Shown here in pieces: positions 7,351 to 15,744 of a stretch of 64,000 bases of DNA. The notes beneath the pieces are model-generated. The model did not search any database. It was not told the DNA's origin and worked only from the letters and a program-made list of their open reading frames with translations. Position numbers and translations under genes: made by a program. The first letter of the stretch is position 1, and each line of letters begins with the position of its first letter. The DNA is from Pseudomonas sp. B21-023 (GTDB taxonomy: Bacteria; Pseudomonadota; Gammaproteobacteria; Pseudomonadales; Pseudomonadaceae): assembly GCF_024749165.1 (NCBI RefSeq), contig NZ_CP087190.1, forward strand, positions 5,429,501 through 5,493,500, given 5' to 3'.

Positions 7351-7510
7351 TTCGTCATTTTTTAATAAACATCAATCATCAAGACGAAACAAATCACATA
7401 ACGACGTCGATTTTCACCTTAATAACGAACACCCCACTTCATAAAATGGCCACCAGGCATTCTCTATACTCAGGCTCCGCCCCCTGCGCAGCCCCTGGCA
7501 AGGTCATTAC
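7351..7510 (+). promoter_or_regulatory. AT-rich davBA promoter region
   Basis: This 160-bp gap is much more AT-rich than its surroundings. TATACT at 7465-7470 is a good -10 element about 40 nt before the davB ATG, but no matching -35 is visible at the right spacing, which suggests an activator-dependent promoter. No clear terminator for the HTH gene was found. Confidence 0.35.
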
Positions 7511-9193
7511 ATGAACAAGAAAAACCGCCACCCCGCCGACGGCAAGAAACCCATCACCATCTTCGGCCCGGACTTTCCCTTCGCCTTCGACGACTGGCTG
7601 GAGCACCCGGCCGGCCTGGGCAGCATTCCCGAGGCGCGCCATGGCGAAGAAGTGGCGATCGTCGGTGGCGGTATTGCCGGGCTGGTGGCGGCGTACGAGT
7701 TGATGAAGCTGGGCCTCAAGCCCGTGGTGTACGAAGCTTCCAAGCTGGGTGGCAGGCTGCGTTCGCAGGTGTTCAACGGCACCGACGGCATCGTCGCCGA
7801 ACTGGGCGGCATGCGTTTCCCGGTGTCGTCCACCGCCTTCTACCACTACGTCGACAAGCTGGGCCTGGAGACCAAGCCCTTCCCCAACCCGCTGACGCCG
7901 GCCTCAGGGAGTACGGTGATCGACCTGGAAGGCCAGACCTACTACGCCGAGAAGTACGCCGACCTGCCGCAGCTGTTCCACGAAGTGGCCGACGCCTGGG
8001 CCGACGCCCTGGAGAGCGGGGCGCAGTTCGCCGACATTCAGCAGGCCATTCGCGACCGCGACGTACCGCGCCTGAAAGACCTGTGGAACAAGCTGGTGCC
8101 GCTGTGGGACGACCGCACTTTCTATGACTTCGTCGCCACCTCGCGCTCGTTCGCCAAGCTGAGCTTCCAGCACCGCGAGGTGTTCGGCCAGGTGGGCTTC
8201 GGCACCGGCGGCTGGGACTCGGACTTCCCCAACTCGATGCTGGAAATCTTCCGCGTGGTGATGACCAACTGCGACGACCACCAGCACCTGGTGGTCGGCG
8301 GCGTCGAGCAGGTGCCACAAGGCATCTGGCGCCATGTACCGGAGCGCTGCGCCCACTGGCCGGCGGGCACCAGCCTCAGTACGCTGCATGGCGGCGCGCC
8401 GCGCACCGGGGTCAAGCGCATCGCCCGCGCCAGCGATGGGCGCCTGGCGGTCACCGACAACTACGGTGACGTGCGCCACTACGCTGCTGTGCTCACCACC
8501 TGCCAGAGCTGGCTGCTGACCACCCAGATCGACTGCGAAGAGTCGCTGTTCTCGCAGAAAATGTGGATGGCCCTGGACCGCACCCGCTACATGCAGTCGT
8601 CGAAGACCTTCGTCATGGTCGATCGCCCGTTCTGGAAGGACAAAGACCCGCAGACCGGTCGCGACCTTATGAGCATGACCCTCACCGACCGCCTGACCCG
8701 CGGCACCTACCTGTTCGACAACGGCGACGACAAGCCGGGGGTGATCTGCCTGTCCTACGCCTGGATGAGCGACGCCCTGAAGATGCTGCCGCACCCGACC
8801 GAAAAGCGCGTGCAACTGGCTCTCGACGCGCTGAAGAAGATCTACCCCAAGACCGATATCGCCGGGCATATCATCGGCGATCCGATCACCATCTCGTGGG
8901 AGGCCGACCCGCACTTCCTCGGTGCCTTCAAGGGCGCGCTGCCGGGCCACTACCGCTACAACCAGCGCATGTACGCGCACTTCATGCAGGCCGACATGCC
9001 CGCCGAGCAGCGCGGCATCTTCATCGCCGGTGACGACGTATCGTGGACCCCGGCCTGGGTGGAAGGCGCGGTGCAGACGTCGCTCAATGCCGTGTGGGGT
9101 ATCATCAACCACTTCGGTGGCCAGACCCACCCGGACAACCCCGGCCCAGGCGATGTGTTCCACGAGATCGGTCCGATCGCCCTGGCCGACTGA
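7511..9193 (+). CDS. davB: L-lysine 2-monooxygenase (flavin amine oxidase family)
   Basis: A 560-residue FAD enzyme of the tryptophan/lysine 2-monooxygenase family. It converts L-lysine with O2 to 5-aminopentanamide, CO2 and water, the first step of the delta-aminovalerate pathway. The dinucleotide-binding motif VAIVGGGIAGLVAAYEL lies at residues 48-64, followed by a family-typical GGMRFP segment. The C-terminal FIAGDDVSWTPAWVEGA is the second FAD-contacting stretch of amine oxidases. The assignment as lysine rather than tryptophan oxygenase comes from the adjacent amidase davA (17 nt downstream, with a GAAGGAG ribosome-binding site) and from recall of the P. putida davBA pair. Confidence 0.93.
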   Translation: MNKKNRHPADGKKPITIFGPDFPFAFDDWLEHPAGLGSIPEARHGEEVAIVGGGIAGLVAAYELMKLGLKPVVYEASKLGGRLRSQVFNGTDGIVAELGGMRFPVSSTAFYHYVDKLGLETKPFPNPLTPASGSTVIDLEGQTYYAEKYADLPQLFHEVADAWADALESGAQFADIQQAIRDRDVPRLKDLWNKLVPLWDDRTFYDFVATSRSFAKLSFQHREVFGQVGFGTGGWDSDFPNSMLEIFRVVMTNCDDHQHLVVGGVEQVPQGIWRHVPERCAHWPAGTSLSTLHGGAPRTGVKRIARASDGRLAVTDNYGDVRHYAAVLTTCQSWLLTTQIDCEESLFSQKMWMALDRTRYMQSSKTFVMVDRPFWKDKDPQTGRDLMSMTLTDRLTRGTYLFDNGDDKPGVICLSYAWMSDALKMLPHPTEKRVQLALDALKKIYPKTDIAGHIIGDPITISWEADPHFLGAFKGALPGHYRYNQRMYAHFMQADMPAEQRGIFIAGDDVSWTPAWVEGAVQTSLNAVWGIINHFGGQTHPDNPGPGDVFHEIGPIALAD

Positions 9194-9209
9194 GCGAAGG
9201 AGTAGCGCC

Positions 9210-9992
9210 ATGCGCATCGCCCTGTATCAGGGCACGCCACAGCCATTGGACGTGCCCGGCAACCTCGAGCGCCTGCAGCACCAGGCCCAGCTGGCCGCCG
9301 CCCGCGGCGCCCGGTTGCTGGTGTGCCCGGAGATGTTCCTCAGCGGCTACAACATCGGCCTGGACCAGGTGGAACGCCTGGCCGAGGCCGAGGACGGCCC
9401 CTCGGCGATGAGCGTCGTCGAGATTGCCCAGGCGCACCGCATCGCCATCGTCTATGGCTACCCCGAGCGGGCCGAGGACGGGGCGATCTACAACAGCGTG
9501 CAACTGATCGACGCCCATGGCCGCAGCCTGTGCAACTACCGCAAGACCCACCTGTTCGGTGAGCTGGACCGCTCGATGTTCAGCCCGGGCGGCGATCACT
9601 TCCCGGTCGTCGAGCTGGAGGGCTGGAAGGTCGGCATGCTGATCTGCTACGACATCGAGTTCCCGGAGAACGCCCGGCGCCTGGCGCTGAACGGCGCCGA
9701 GCTGATCCTGGTGCCGACGGCAAACATGGCGCCCTACGACTTCGTCTGCCAGGTAACCGTGCGCTCGCGAGCGCAGGAGAACCAGTGCTACCTGGTATAC
9801 GCCAACTACCGCGGCAGCGAGGGCGAGATCCAGTATTGCGGGCAGAGCAGCATCATCGGGCCGGACGGCGATGTACTGGCGATGGCCGACCACGAGGAAG
9901 GACTGTTGCTGGCAGATCTGCAGCGCGAGCGGATATTGAAAGGGCGCGAAGCGTTTCCCTACTTGGCGGACCTGCGTCGGGACCTGAATTGA
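9210..9992 (+). CDS. davA: 5-aminopentanamidase (delta-aminovaleramidase)
   Basis: A 260-residue nitrilase-superfamily amidase. The Glu-Lys-Cys triad is visible: Glu41 in CPEMFLSG, Lys112 in NYRKTHLFGE and Cys147 in LICYDIEFPE. It hydrolyses 5-aminopentanamide from DavB to 5-aminovalerate and ammonia; aminovalerate then goes to glutarate through davT/davD, which are not in this window. The ATG at 9210 is set by GAAGGAG (9196-9202); the frame is open further upstream but overlaps davB. It is cotranscribed with davB and followed after 52 nt by pqqF. Confidence 0.93.
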   Translation: MRIALYQGTPQPLDVPGNLERLQHQAQLAAARGARLLVCPEMFLSGYNIGLDQVERLAEAEDGPSAMSVVEIAQAHRIAIVYGYPERAEDGAIYNSVQLIDAHGRSLCNYRKTHLFGELDRSMFSPGGDHFPVVELEGWKVGMLICYDIEFPENARRLALNGAELILVPTANMAPYDFVCQVTVRSRAQENQCYLVYANYRGSEGEIQYCGQSSIIGPDGDVLAMADHEEGLLLADLQRERILKGREAFPYLADLRRDLN

Positions 9993-10044
9993 CAGCCGCA
10001 GGGCCAGAACAGACAACCTCGGCATTGCGCGCTAGCATGGCGTC

Positions 10045-12360
10045 ATGTCCGACGCCATCCGCCACCTTACCCTTGCCAACGGCCTGCGCCTGACCCTGCG
10101 CCATGCCCCGCGCCTCAAGCGCGCGGCGGCAGCGCTACGGGTGCATGCCGGCAGCCACGATGCCCCGGCACGCTGGCCGGGCCTGGCACACTTTCTCGAA
10201 CACCTGTTCTTCCTCGGCACCGCGCGCTTCCCGCTGGACGACGGCCTCATGCGCTATGTCCAGGGCCTGGGGGGCCAGGTCAACGCCAGCACCCGCGAGC
10301 GCACCACCGACTTCTTCTTCGAAGTGCCGCCCGCGGCGCTGGCCGGCGGGCTGGAGCGCCTGTGCCAGATGCTCGCCGAGCCGGACTTTGCCATCGAGCG
10401 CCAGCGCCGCGAACGCGAGGTGATCCATGCCGAGTTCATCGCCTGGTCGCGCAACCCCGAAGCCCAACGCCAGTTCACCCTGTTGCAATCGGTGTCGGCG
10501 CGCCATCCGCTGAGCGCTTTCCATGCCGGCAACCGCTACAGCCTGCCGCTGGAAAGCCCGGCCTTCCAGCAAGGACTGAGACGGTTCCATCAACGCAACT
10601 ATCACGGCAAGCAGCTCACCTTGAGCCTGGCCGGCCCGCAGTCGCTGGATGAGCTGACACTATTGGGCAGACAGTACGGCGAGCTGTTCGCCCAGGGTGC
10701 GGGCACCGTACGCAACCGGCCGCCCACGTTGCTCGAAGCGCCTTTGCGCCAGCCAACCGCATGGGGTGCCCGTCATGACTGGCTGTTCGCCCATGACAGC
10801 GTGCCGGAAGGCGCGGAACAGGCGCTTGAATTGTTACTGGCCCAGCTCACCGACAGCCGGTCTGGCGGTTGGCTGGATGCCTTGCGCAAGCGCGGCTGGC
10901 TGCAGGACTGCAAGGCGCAACAACTCCACGCCCATGCCGGGCAACTGCTCTGGCATGTCCAGTTGCAGCTGGCGGACGAAGCCTGCCTGGCCGAGGCCCG
11001 GGCGCTGCTGTATGGCTGGCTGGGTTTTCTACGGCAGCAGGATCCTGGGCAGCTGAACCTGCGCTTCACGCAACTGCAGCAACGCCGGGAGCAAGCTGGC
11101 AGCGCGCTCGAACTGGCCCAGCGCGACAGCGCCGGGCGGCCGTTCAGCGGCCTGTCGGGCCAAGGCCTGGCCGCCTTCGATGCACTGCTGGCCGACCTGC
11201 CATCCACGGCGGCAGGAGACTGGCAGCTCCCTCCCGAAGAAGTACTGCTGGCAGGCGCACTGCCAATGATCGGCAGCGTATTGCCAGCCGCGCTCGGTAT
11301 CGGTGACTGCCTGCCGCCAGCACGCCAGTTCGCGGCGCTGGATCTGCGCTGGCAGATTTTGTCACCTCTGCGCCAACGCCTGTGGCCCGTTCTCGAGCAC
11401 AGCCTTCGACCGTTGCGCGAACGTGCCACGCAGGCGGCATTGCAACTGGGCTTCGAGGCCTGCGGCGAGTACTGGCAGTTGCGCCTGGCGGGGCATCCCC
11501 TGGCCGTGATCAACGCCACGCAGGAGGCGCTTGCGTTGCTGCGCTCGCCTGCCAGGGAGCATTGGCACGCGCCAGCGGCAGCCGAAGCACCCTTGATACC
11601 GATCCGCACCCTGCTCAAGGCACTGCCAGACACTTTGCTGATGGGCGCAATACAACCACTGCAGGTCTGCACGCCGGACCAGCCGCAGCTCGATTCACTC
11701 TGGCGACAGGCCCGGTGGCAGGGATTGGCGCAAGGATTCGACGCAGCGCAACAGGGGGCGCTGGGAACGGTACTGCAAAGCCTCATGGGCCAACCTGCCG
11801 CGCCTTCAGCGCCACGTCCGATCCACGAGCGCCACTGGCGGCAGATCCCGACTACGGGCAGCGAGCCCGCACTGTTGCTGTTCTGCCCATTGCCTGCGCG
11901 CCTGCACCCTGCCGGCCGCCTGCTGGCCCAGCTGTTGCAGGGCCCGGTCTATCAACGCCTGCGCGTCGAGCTACAACTGGGTTATGCGGTGTTCAGCGCC
12001 TTTCGTCAGATCGAAGGCTACGGCGGGCTCCTGTTCGGCGTGCAATCGCCGCACGCCAGCCACGCAGAGATCCTTGGCCACCTGCTGAATCTGCTGCGCC
12101 AAGGCGCCACGCTGAACGCAGCTGCCCGTACCCAGCTCGCCGATCAATTCGACGAAACGGCGATGAGCAATGCCGATGTCGCGCAATGGGCCTGGCAGGC
12201 ACATATGGCGACACACAATCCGGACCTGCCCCGCATGCGCCGATCTATTCTCAATGTCGAGCAAGTTCAGTTGGACGAACTGCTGCAGCAACTCATCGAC
12301 GCCAGGCACGGTTGGCTGTGCCTGGCCAATGCCGCCGCGCCGGACGCCAAATGGCGATGA
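10045..12360 (+). CDS. pqqF: PQQ biosynthesis protease PqqF (M16 metallopeptidase)
   Basis: A 771-residue M16 (pitrilysin-type) zinc protease. The inverted zinc motif HxxEH is at His49-Glu52-His53 (HFLEH), and the third ligand is probably Glu130 in REREVIHAEF, at the expected spacing. A second non-catalytic M16 repeat fills the C-terminal half. PqqF is thought to trim the crosslinked PqqA peptide after PqqE acts. The order pqqF-pqqA-pqqB-pqqC-pqqD-pqqE matches Pseudomonas clusters. A gap of 170 nt to pqqA suggests pqqA has its own promoter. Confidence 0.93.
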   Translation: MSDAIRHLTLANGLRLTLRHAPRLKRAAAALRVHAGSHDAPARWPGLAHFLEHLFFLGTARFPLDDGLMRYVQGLGGQVNASTRERTTDFFFEVPPAALAGGLERLCQMLAEPDFAIERQRREREVIHAEFIAWSRNPEAQRQFTLLQSVSARHPLSAFHAGNRYSLPLESPAFQQGLRRFHQRNYHGKQLTLSLAGPQSLDELTLLGRQYGELFAQGAGTVRNRPPTLLEAPLRQPTAWGARHDWLFAHDSVPEGAEQALELLLAQLTDSRSGGWLDALRKRGWLQDCKAQQLHAHAGQLLWHVQLQLADEACLAEARALLYGWLGFLRQQDPGQLNLRFTQLQQRREQAGSALELAQRDSAGRPFSGLSGQGLAAFDALLADLPSTAAGDWQLPPEEVLLAGALPMIGSVLPAALGIGDCLPPARQFAALDLRWQILSPLRQRLWPVLEHSLRPLRERATQAALQLGFEACGEYWQLRLAGHPLAVINATQEALALLRSPAREHWHAPAAAEAPLIPIRTLLKALPDTLLMGAIQPLQVCTPDQPQLDSLWRQARWQGLAQGFDAAQQGALGTVLQSLMGQPAAPSAPRPIHERHWRQIPTTGSEPALLLFCPLPARLHPAGRLLAQLLQGPVYQRLRVELQLGYAVFSAFRQIEGYGGLLFGVQSPHASHAEILGHLLNLLRQGATLNAAARTQLADQFDETAMSNADVAQWAWQAHMATHNPDLPRMRRSILNVEQVQLDELLQQLIDARHGWLCLANAAAPDAKWR

Positions 12361-12530
12361 CGTCAGCGGTGATTGTTACCGCTTGTGCAAGGGCGCATTT
12401 CGAATAATTAACCTTTCGGTACAATTTTTTCTTGTAAGATAGCGCAATCTCGGCCAATGGAACCTCTCGTCCCTGGGAGAACCCAATAATGAACCGACCA
12501 CCTCAAACCCCATCCGGAAGGAGCAAACCC

Positions 12531-12602
12531 ATGTGGACCAAACCTGCATACACTGACCTGCGTATCGGCTTCGAAGTGACCATGTACTTCGCCAACCGCT
12601 AA
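12531..12602 (+). CDS. pqqA: PqqA, precursor peptide of pyrroloquinoline quinone
   Basis: A 23-residue peptide starting [11 protein letters not shown] and containing the conserved ExxxY core (Glu15-Val-Thr-Met-Tyr19). These Glu and Tyr side chains are crosslinked by PqqE and become the whole PQQ skeleton. GGAAGGAG at 12516-12523 sits 7 nt before the ATG. An in-frame ATG at 12489 would add 14 residues but has no better ribosome-binding site. TAAGAT at 12435-12440 is a possible -10 for a pqqA promoter; no good -35 is seen. Confidence 0.95.
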
Positions 12603-12615
12603 GCGGCAGTGCGTT

Positions 12616-12650
12616 ACGACGCCTCGGCCCGCCGGGGCGTTGTCGTTTTT
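12616..12650 (+). terminator. Terminator or attenuator between pqqA and pqqB
   Basis: A 12-bp stem (ACGACGCCTCGG with CCGGGGCGTTGT, including GU pairs) with a CCCG tetraloop is followed by CGTTTTT, 14 nt after the pqqA stop and 26 nt before the pqqB start. A leaky terminator here would give excess pqqA transcript over pqqBCDE, which suits pqqA as the consumed substrate. Confidence 0.65.
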
Positions 12651-12675
12651 CGGATCAGCGTTTACGAGGGCGCGC

Positions 12676-13587
12676 ATGTACATCCAGATTCTCGGTTCCG
12701 CCGCCGGTGGCGGCTTCCCCCAGTGGAACTGCAACTGCGTCAACTGCAAGGGCTACCGCGACGGCACCCTGCGCGCCACGGCACGTACCCAGTCGTCCAT
12801 CGCCCTGTCCGACGACGGCGAGCACTGGATCCTGTGCAACGCCTCGCCGGACATCCGCGCCCAGCTCCAGGCCTTCGCGCCGATGCAGCCGGCCCGGGCC
12901 CTGCGTGACACCGGTATCGATGCAATTGTCCTGCTCGACAGCCAGATCGATCACACCACCGGCCTGCTCAGCCTGCGCGAAGGCTGCCCGCACCAGGTGT
13001 GGTGCACCGACATGGTCCACCAGGACCTGAGCACCGGCTTCCCGCTGTTCAACATGCTCAGCCACTGGAACGGCGGGCTGGTGTGGAACTGCATCGAGCT
13101 TGATGGCAGCTTTGTCATCGATGCCTGTCCGAACCTGCGCTTCACTCCCTTCCCGCTGCGCAGCGCCGCGCCGCCCTACTCGCCGCACCGTTTCGACCCG
13201 CACCCCGGCGACAACCTCGGGCTGCTGGTGGAGGACACCCGCACCGGCGGCAAGTTGTTCTACGCGCCGGGCCTGGGCCAGGTCGACGCCAAGCTGCTGG
13301 AGATGATGCATGGCGCCGACTGCCTGCTGGTCGACGGCACCCTGTGGGAGGATGATGAAATGCAGCGCCGCGGCGTCGGTACCCGCACCGGCCGCGAGAT
13401 GGGTCACCTGGCGCAGAATGGCGCGGGCGGCATGCTCGAGGTGCTGGACGGCTTCCCACGTCAGCGCAAGGTGCTTATCCACATCAACAACACCAACCCG
13501 ATCCTCGACGAAGACTCGCCGGAACGCGCCGAAGTACAGCGCCGGGGCGTGGAAGTCGCCTTTGATGGCATGAGTATCGAGCTGTAA
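12676..13587 (+). CDS. pqqB: PQQ biosynthesis protein PqqB
   Basis: A 303-residue metallo-beta-lactamase-fold protein with the family N-terminus MYIQILGSAAGGGFPQWNCN. The NCVNC pair (near residue 20) suggests an additional metal site. PqqB is needed for PQQ formation and is proposed to hydroxylate the PqqE/PqqF product tyrosine before PqqC. The ATG at 12676, rather than an upstream in-frame start at 12640, is preferred because it gives the family N-terminus and has ACGAGGG just upstream. It is followed after 9 nt by pqqC. Confidence 0.95.
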   Translation: MYIQILGSAAGGGFPQWNCNCVNCKGYRDGTLRATARTQSSIALSDDGEHWILCNASPDIRAQLQAFAPMQPARALRDTGIDAIVLLDSQIDHTTGLLSLREGCPHQVWCTDMVHQDLSTGFPLFNMLSHWNGGLVWNCIELDGSFVIDACPNLRFTPFPLRSAAPPYSPHRFDPHPGDNLGLLVEDTRTGGKLFYAPGLGQVDAKLLEMMHGADCLLVDGTLWEDDEMQRRGVGTRTGREMGHLAQNGAGGMLEVLDGFPRQRKVLIHINNTNPILDEDSPERAEVQRRGVEVAFDGMSIEL

Positions 13588-13596
13588 GGAGGCCCT

Positions 13597-14352
13597 GTGA
13601 GCGACGCAACGCCGATGTCCCCTGCCGAGTTCGAGCAGGCCCTGCGCGCCAAGGGCGCCTACTACCACATCCATCACCCCTACCACGTGGCGATGTATGA
13701 AGGCCGCGCCAGCCGCGAGCAGATCCAGGGCTGGGTGGCCAACCGCTTCTACTACCAGGTGAACATCCCGATGAAGGATGCGGCGATCCTGGCCAACTGC
13801 CCGGACCGCGAAGTGCGCCGCGAGTGGATCCAGCGCCTGCTCGACCACGATGGCGCGCCCGGCGAGGATGGCGGTATCGAAGCCTGGCTACGCCTGGGCC
13901 AGGCCGTGGGCCTGGACCCGGACCAATTGCGCAGCCAGGAGCTGGTGCTGCCCGGCGTGCGCTTTGCCGTGGACGCCTACGTCAACTTCGCCCGCCGCGC
14001 CAGCTGGCAGGAGGCCGCCAGCAGCTCGCTGACCGAGCTGTTCGCCCCGCAGATCCACCAGTCGCGTCTGGACAGCTGGCCGCAGCACTACCCCTGGATC
14101 GACCCGGCCGGCTACGAATACTTCCGTACCCGCCTCGGCCAGGCCCGGCGTGATGTGGAACACGGCCTGGCGATCACCCTGCAGCACTACACCACCCGCG
14201 AAGGGCAGGAGCGCATGCTGGAGATCCTGCAATTCAAGCTGGATATCCTGTGGAGCATGCTCGACGCCATGAGCATGGCCTATGAACTGAACCGCCCGCC
14301 GTACCACAGCGTCACCGCCGAGCGGGTCTGGCACAAGGGGATCGCCCTATGA
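13597..14352 (+). CDS. pqqC: Pyrroloquinoline-quinone synthase PqqC
   Basis: A 251-residue cofactor-less oxidase that closes the second ring and carries out the final eight-electron oxidation to PQQ. It is all-helical, related to TenA/haem oxygenase folds; the active-site-rich segments YYHIHHPYH (residues 21-29), ANRFYYQVN and LQHYTTREGQE are typical. The start is GTG with AAGGAGG four bases upstream; an ATG six codons later is an alternative. The stop overlaps the pqqD ATG by four bases, indicating coupling. Confidence 0.95.
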   Translation: MSDATPMSPAEFEQALRAKGAYYHIHHPYHVAMYEGRASREQIQGWVANRFYYQVNIPMKDAAILANCPDREVRREWIQRLLDHDGAPGEDGGIEAWLRLGQAVGLDPDQLRSQELVLPGVRFAVDAYVNFARRASWQEAASSSLTELFAPQIHQSRLDSWPQHYPWIDPAGYEYFRTRLGQARRDVEHGLAITLQHYTTREGQERMLEILQFKLDILWSMLDAMSMAYELNRPPYHSVTAERVWHKGIAL

Positions 14353-14624
14353 GTTTCGACCGTCAACAGGTGCCCGCCTGGCGCCCCGGCTATCGTTTCC
14401 AGTACGAGCCCGCGCAAAAGGGCCATGTGCTGCTGTACCCCGAAGGGATGATCAAGCTCAACGACAGCGCCGGCCTGATCGGCGGGCTGATCGATGGCCA
14501 GCGCAGCGTCGCCGCGATCATCGGCGAGCTGCAACAGCAATTCCCCGATGTGCCCGAAGTCGCCGACGACATCGAGCAATTCATGGAGGTGGCCCGTGCC
14601 GAACACTGGATCACCCTCGCCTGA
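14349..14624 (+). CDS. pqqD: PQQ biosynthesis peptide chaperone PqqD
   Basis: A 91-residue RiPP recognition element that binds PqqA and presents it to the radical SAM enzyme PqqE. The winged-helix RRE fold is consistent with the YPEGMIKLNDSAGLIGGLIDG core. The ATG overlaps the pqqC stop (ATGA), and the 3' end overlaps the pqqE start by 29 nt, so C, D and E are translated as a unit. Confidence 0.94.
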   Translation: MSFDRQQVPAWRPGYRFQYEPAQKGHVLLYPEGMIKLNDSAGLIGGLIDGQRSVAAIIGELQQQFPDVPEVADDIEQFMEVARAEHWITLA

Positions 14625-15744
14625 GGTGCCGGTCGGCCTGCCCTTGTGGCTGCTGGCCGAGCTCACCTACCGCTGCCCTTTGCAGTGCCCGTACTGCTCC
14701 AACCCACTGGATTTCGCCGAGCAGGGCAAGGAGCTGAGCACCGAGCAGTGGTTCAAGGTAATGGCCGAAGCCCGCGAGATGGGCGCCGCGCAGATCGGCT
14801 TCTCCGGCGGCGAGCCGCTGGTGCGCCAGGACCTTGCCGAACTGATCGCTGAAGCTCGGCGCCTGGGCTACTACACCAACCTGATCACCTCCGGCATCGG
14901 CCTGACCGAACAGAAGATCGCCGCCTTCAAACAGGCCGGGCTGGACCATATCCAGATCAGCTTCCAGGCCAGCGACGAGCAGGTAAACAACCTCCTGGCC
15001 GGCTCGAAAAAGGCCTTCGCGCAGAAGCTGGAGATGGCCCGGGCGGTGAAGGCCCACGGCTACCCGATGGTGCTCAACTTCGTCACCCATCGGCACAACA
15101 TCGACCGGATCGACCGCATCATCGAGCTGTGCATCGCCCTTGAGGCCGACTTCGTGGAGCTGGCCACCTGCCAGTTCTACGGCTGGGCGCACCTCAACCG
15201 CCTTGGCCTGCTGCCGACCCGCGCCCAGCTGGAAACGGCCGAGCGCATCACCAATGAGTACCGCGACAAGCTCAAGGCCGAAGGCAGCCCGTGCAAGCTG
15301 ATCTTCGTCACCCCCGACTACTACGAAGAGCGCCCCAAGGCCTGCATGAATGGCTGGGGCAGCCTGTTCCTGACCATCACCCCGGACGGCACCGCCCTGC
15401 CCTGCCATGGCGCGCGCCAGCTGCCGGTGCAGTTCCCCAATGTGCGCGACCATGACCTGCGCCACATCTGGTACGACTCGTTCGGCTTCAACCGCTTCCG
15501 AGGCTATGACTGGATGCCCGAGCCGTGCCGCTCGTGCGACGAAAAGGAAAAGGACTTCGGCGGCTGCCGCTGCCAGGCCTTCATGCTCACTGGCGATGCC
15601 AGCAAGGCCGACCCGGTGTGCGCCAAGTCACCGGACCACGGCATCATCCTCAAGGCCCGCGAGGAAGCCGAGCACGCCACGTTGGAGATTGAACAGATGA
15701 CCTTCCGCAATGAGCGCAACTCCCATGTCATTGCCCGCGGCTGA
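14596..15744 (+). CDS. pqqE: PqqA peptide cyclase PqqE (radical SAM/SPASM)
   Basis: A 382-residue radical SAM enzyme that makes the Glu-Tyr C-C crosslink in PqqA. The SAM cluster motif CxxxCxxC is Cys27-Cys31-Cys34 (RCPLQCPYC), and a C-terminal SPASM cysteine cluster (CRSCDEKEKDFGGCRC) binds auxiliary Fe-S clusters. The GTG at 14596 is chosen: GGAGGTG lies five bases upstream and it overlaps pqqD. Longer in-frame starts lie deep in pqqD. The 3' end overlaps the following peptidase gene. Confidence 0.94.
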   Translation: MPNTGSPSPEVPVGLPLWLLAELTYRCPLQCPYCSNPLDFAEQGKELSTEQWFKVMAEAREMGAAQIGFSGGEPLVRQDLAELIAEARRLGYYTNLITSGIGLTEQKIAAFKQAGLDHIQISFQASDEQVNNLLAGSKKAFAQKLEMARAVKAHGYPMVLNFVTHRHNIDRIDRIIELCIALEADFVELATCQFYGWAHLNRLGLLPTRAQLETAERITNEYRDKLKAEGSPCKLIFVTPDYYEERPKACMNGWGSLFLTITPDGTALPCHGARQLPVQFPNVRDHDLRHIWYDSFGFNRFRGYDWMPEPCRSCDEKEKDFGGCRCQAFMLTGDASKADPVCAKSPDHGIILKAREEAEHATLEIEQMTFRNERNSHVIARG

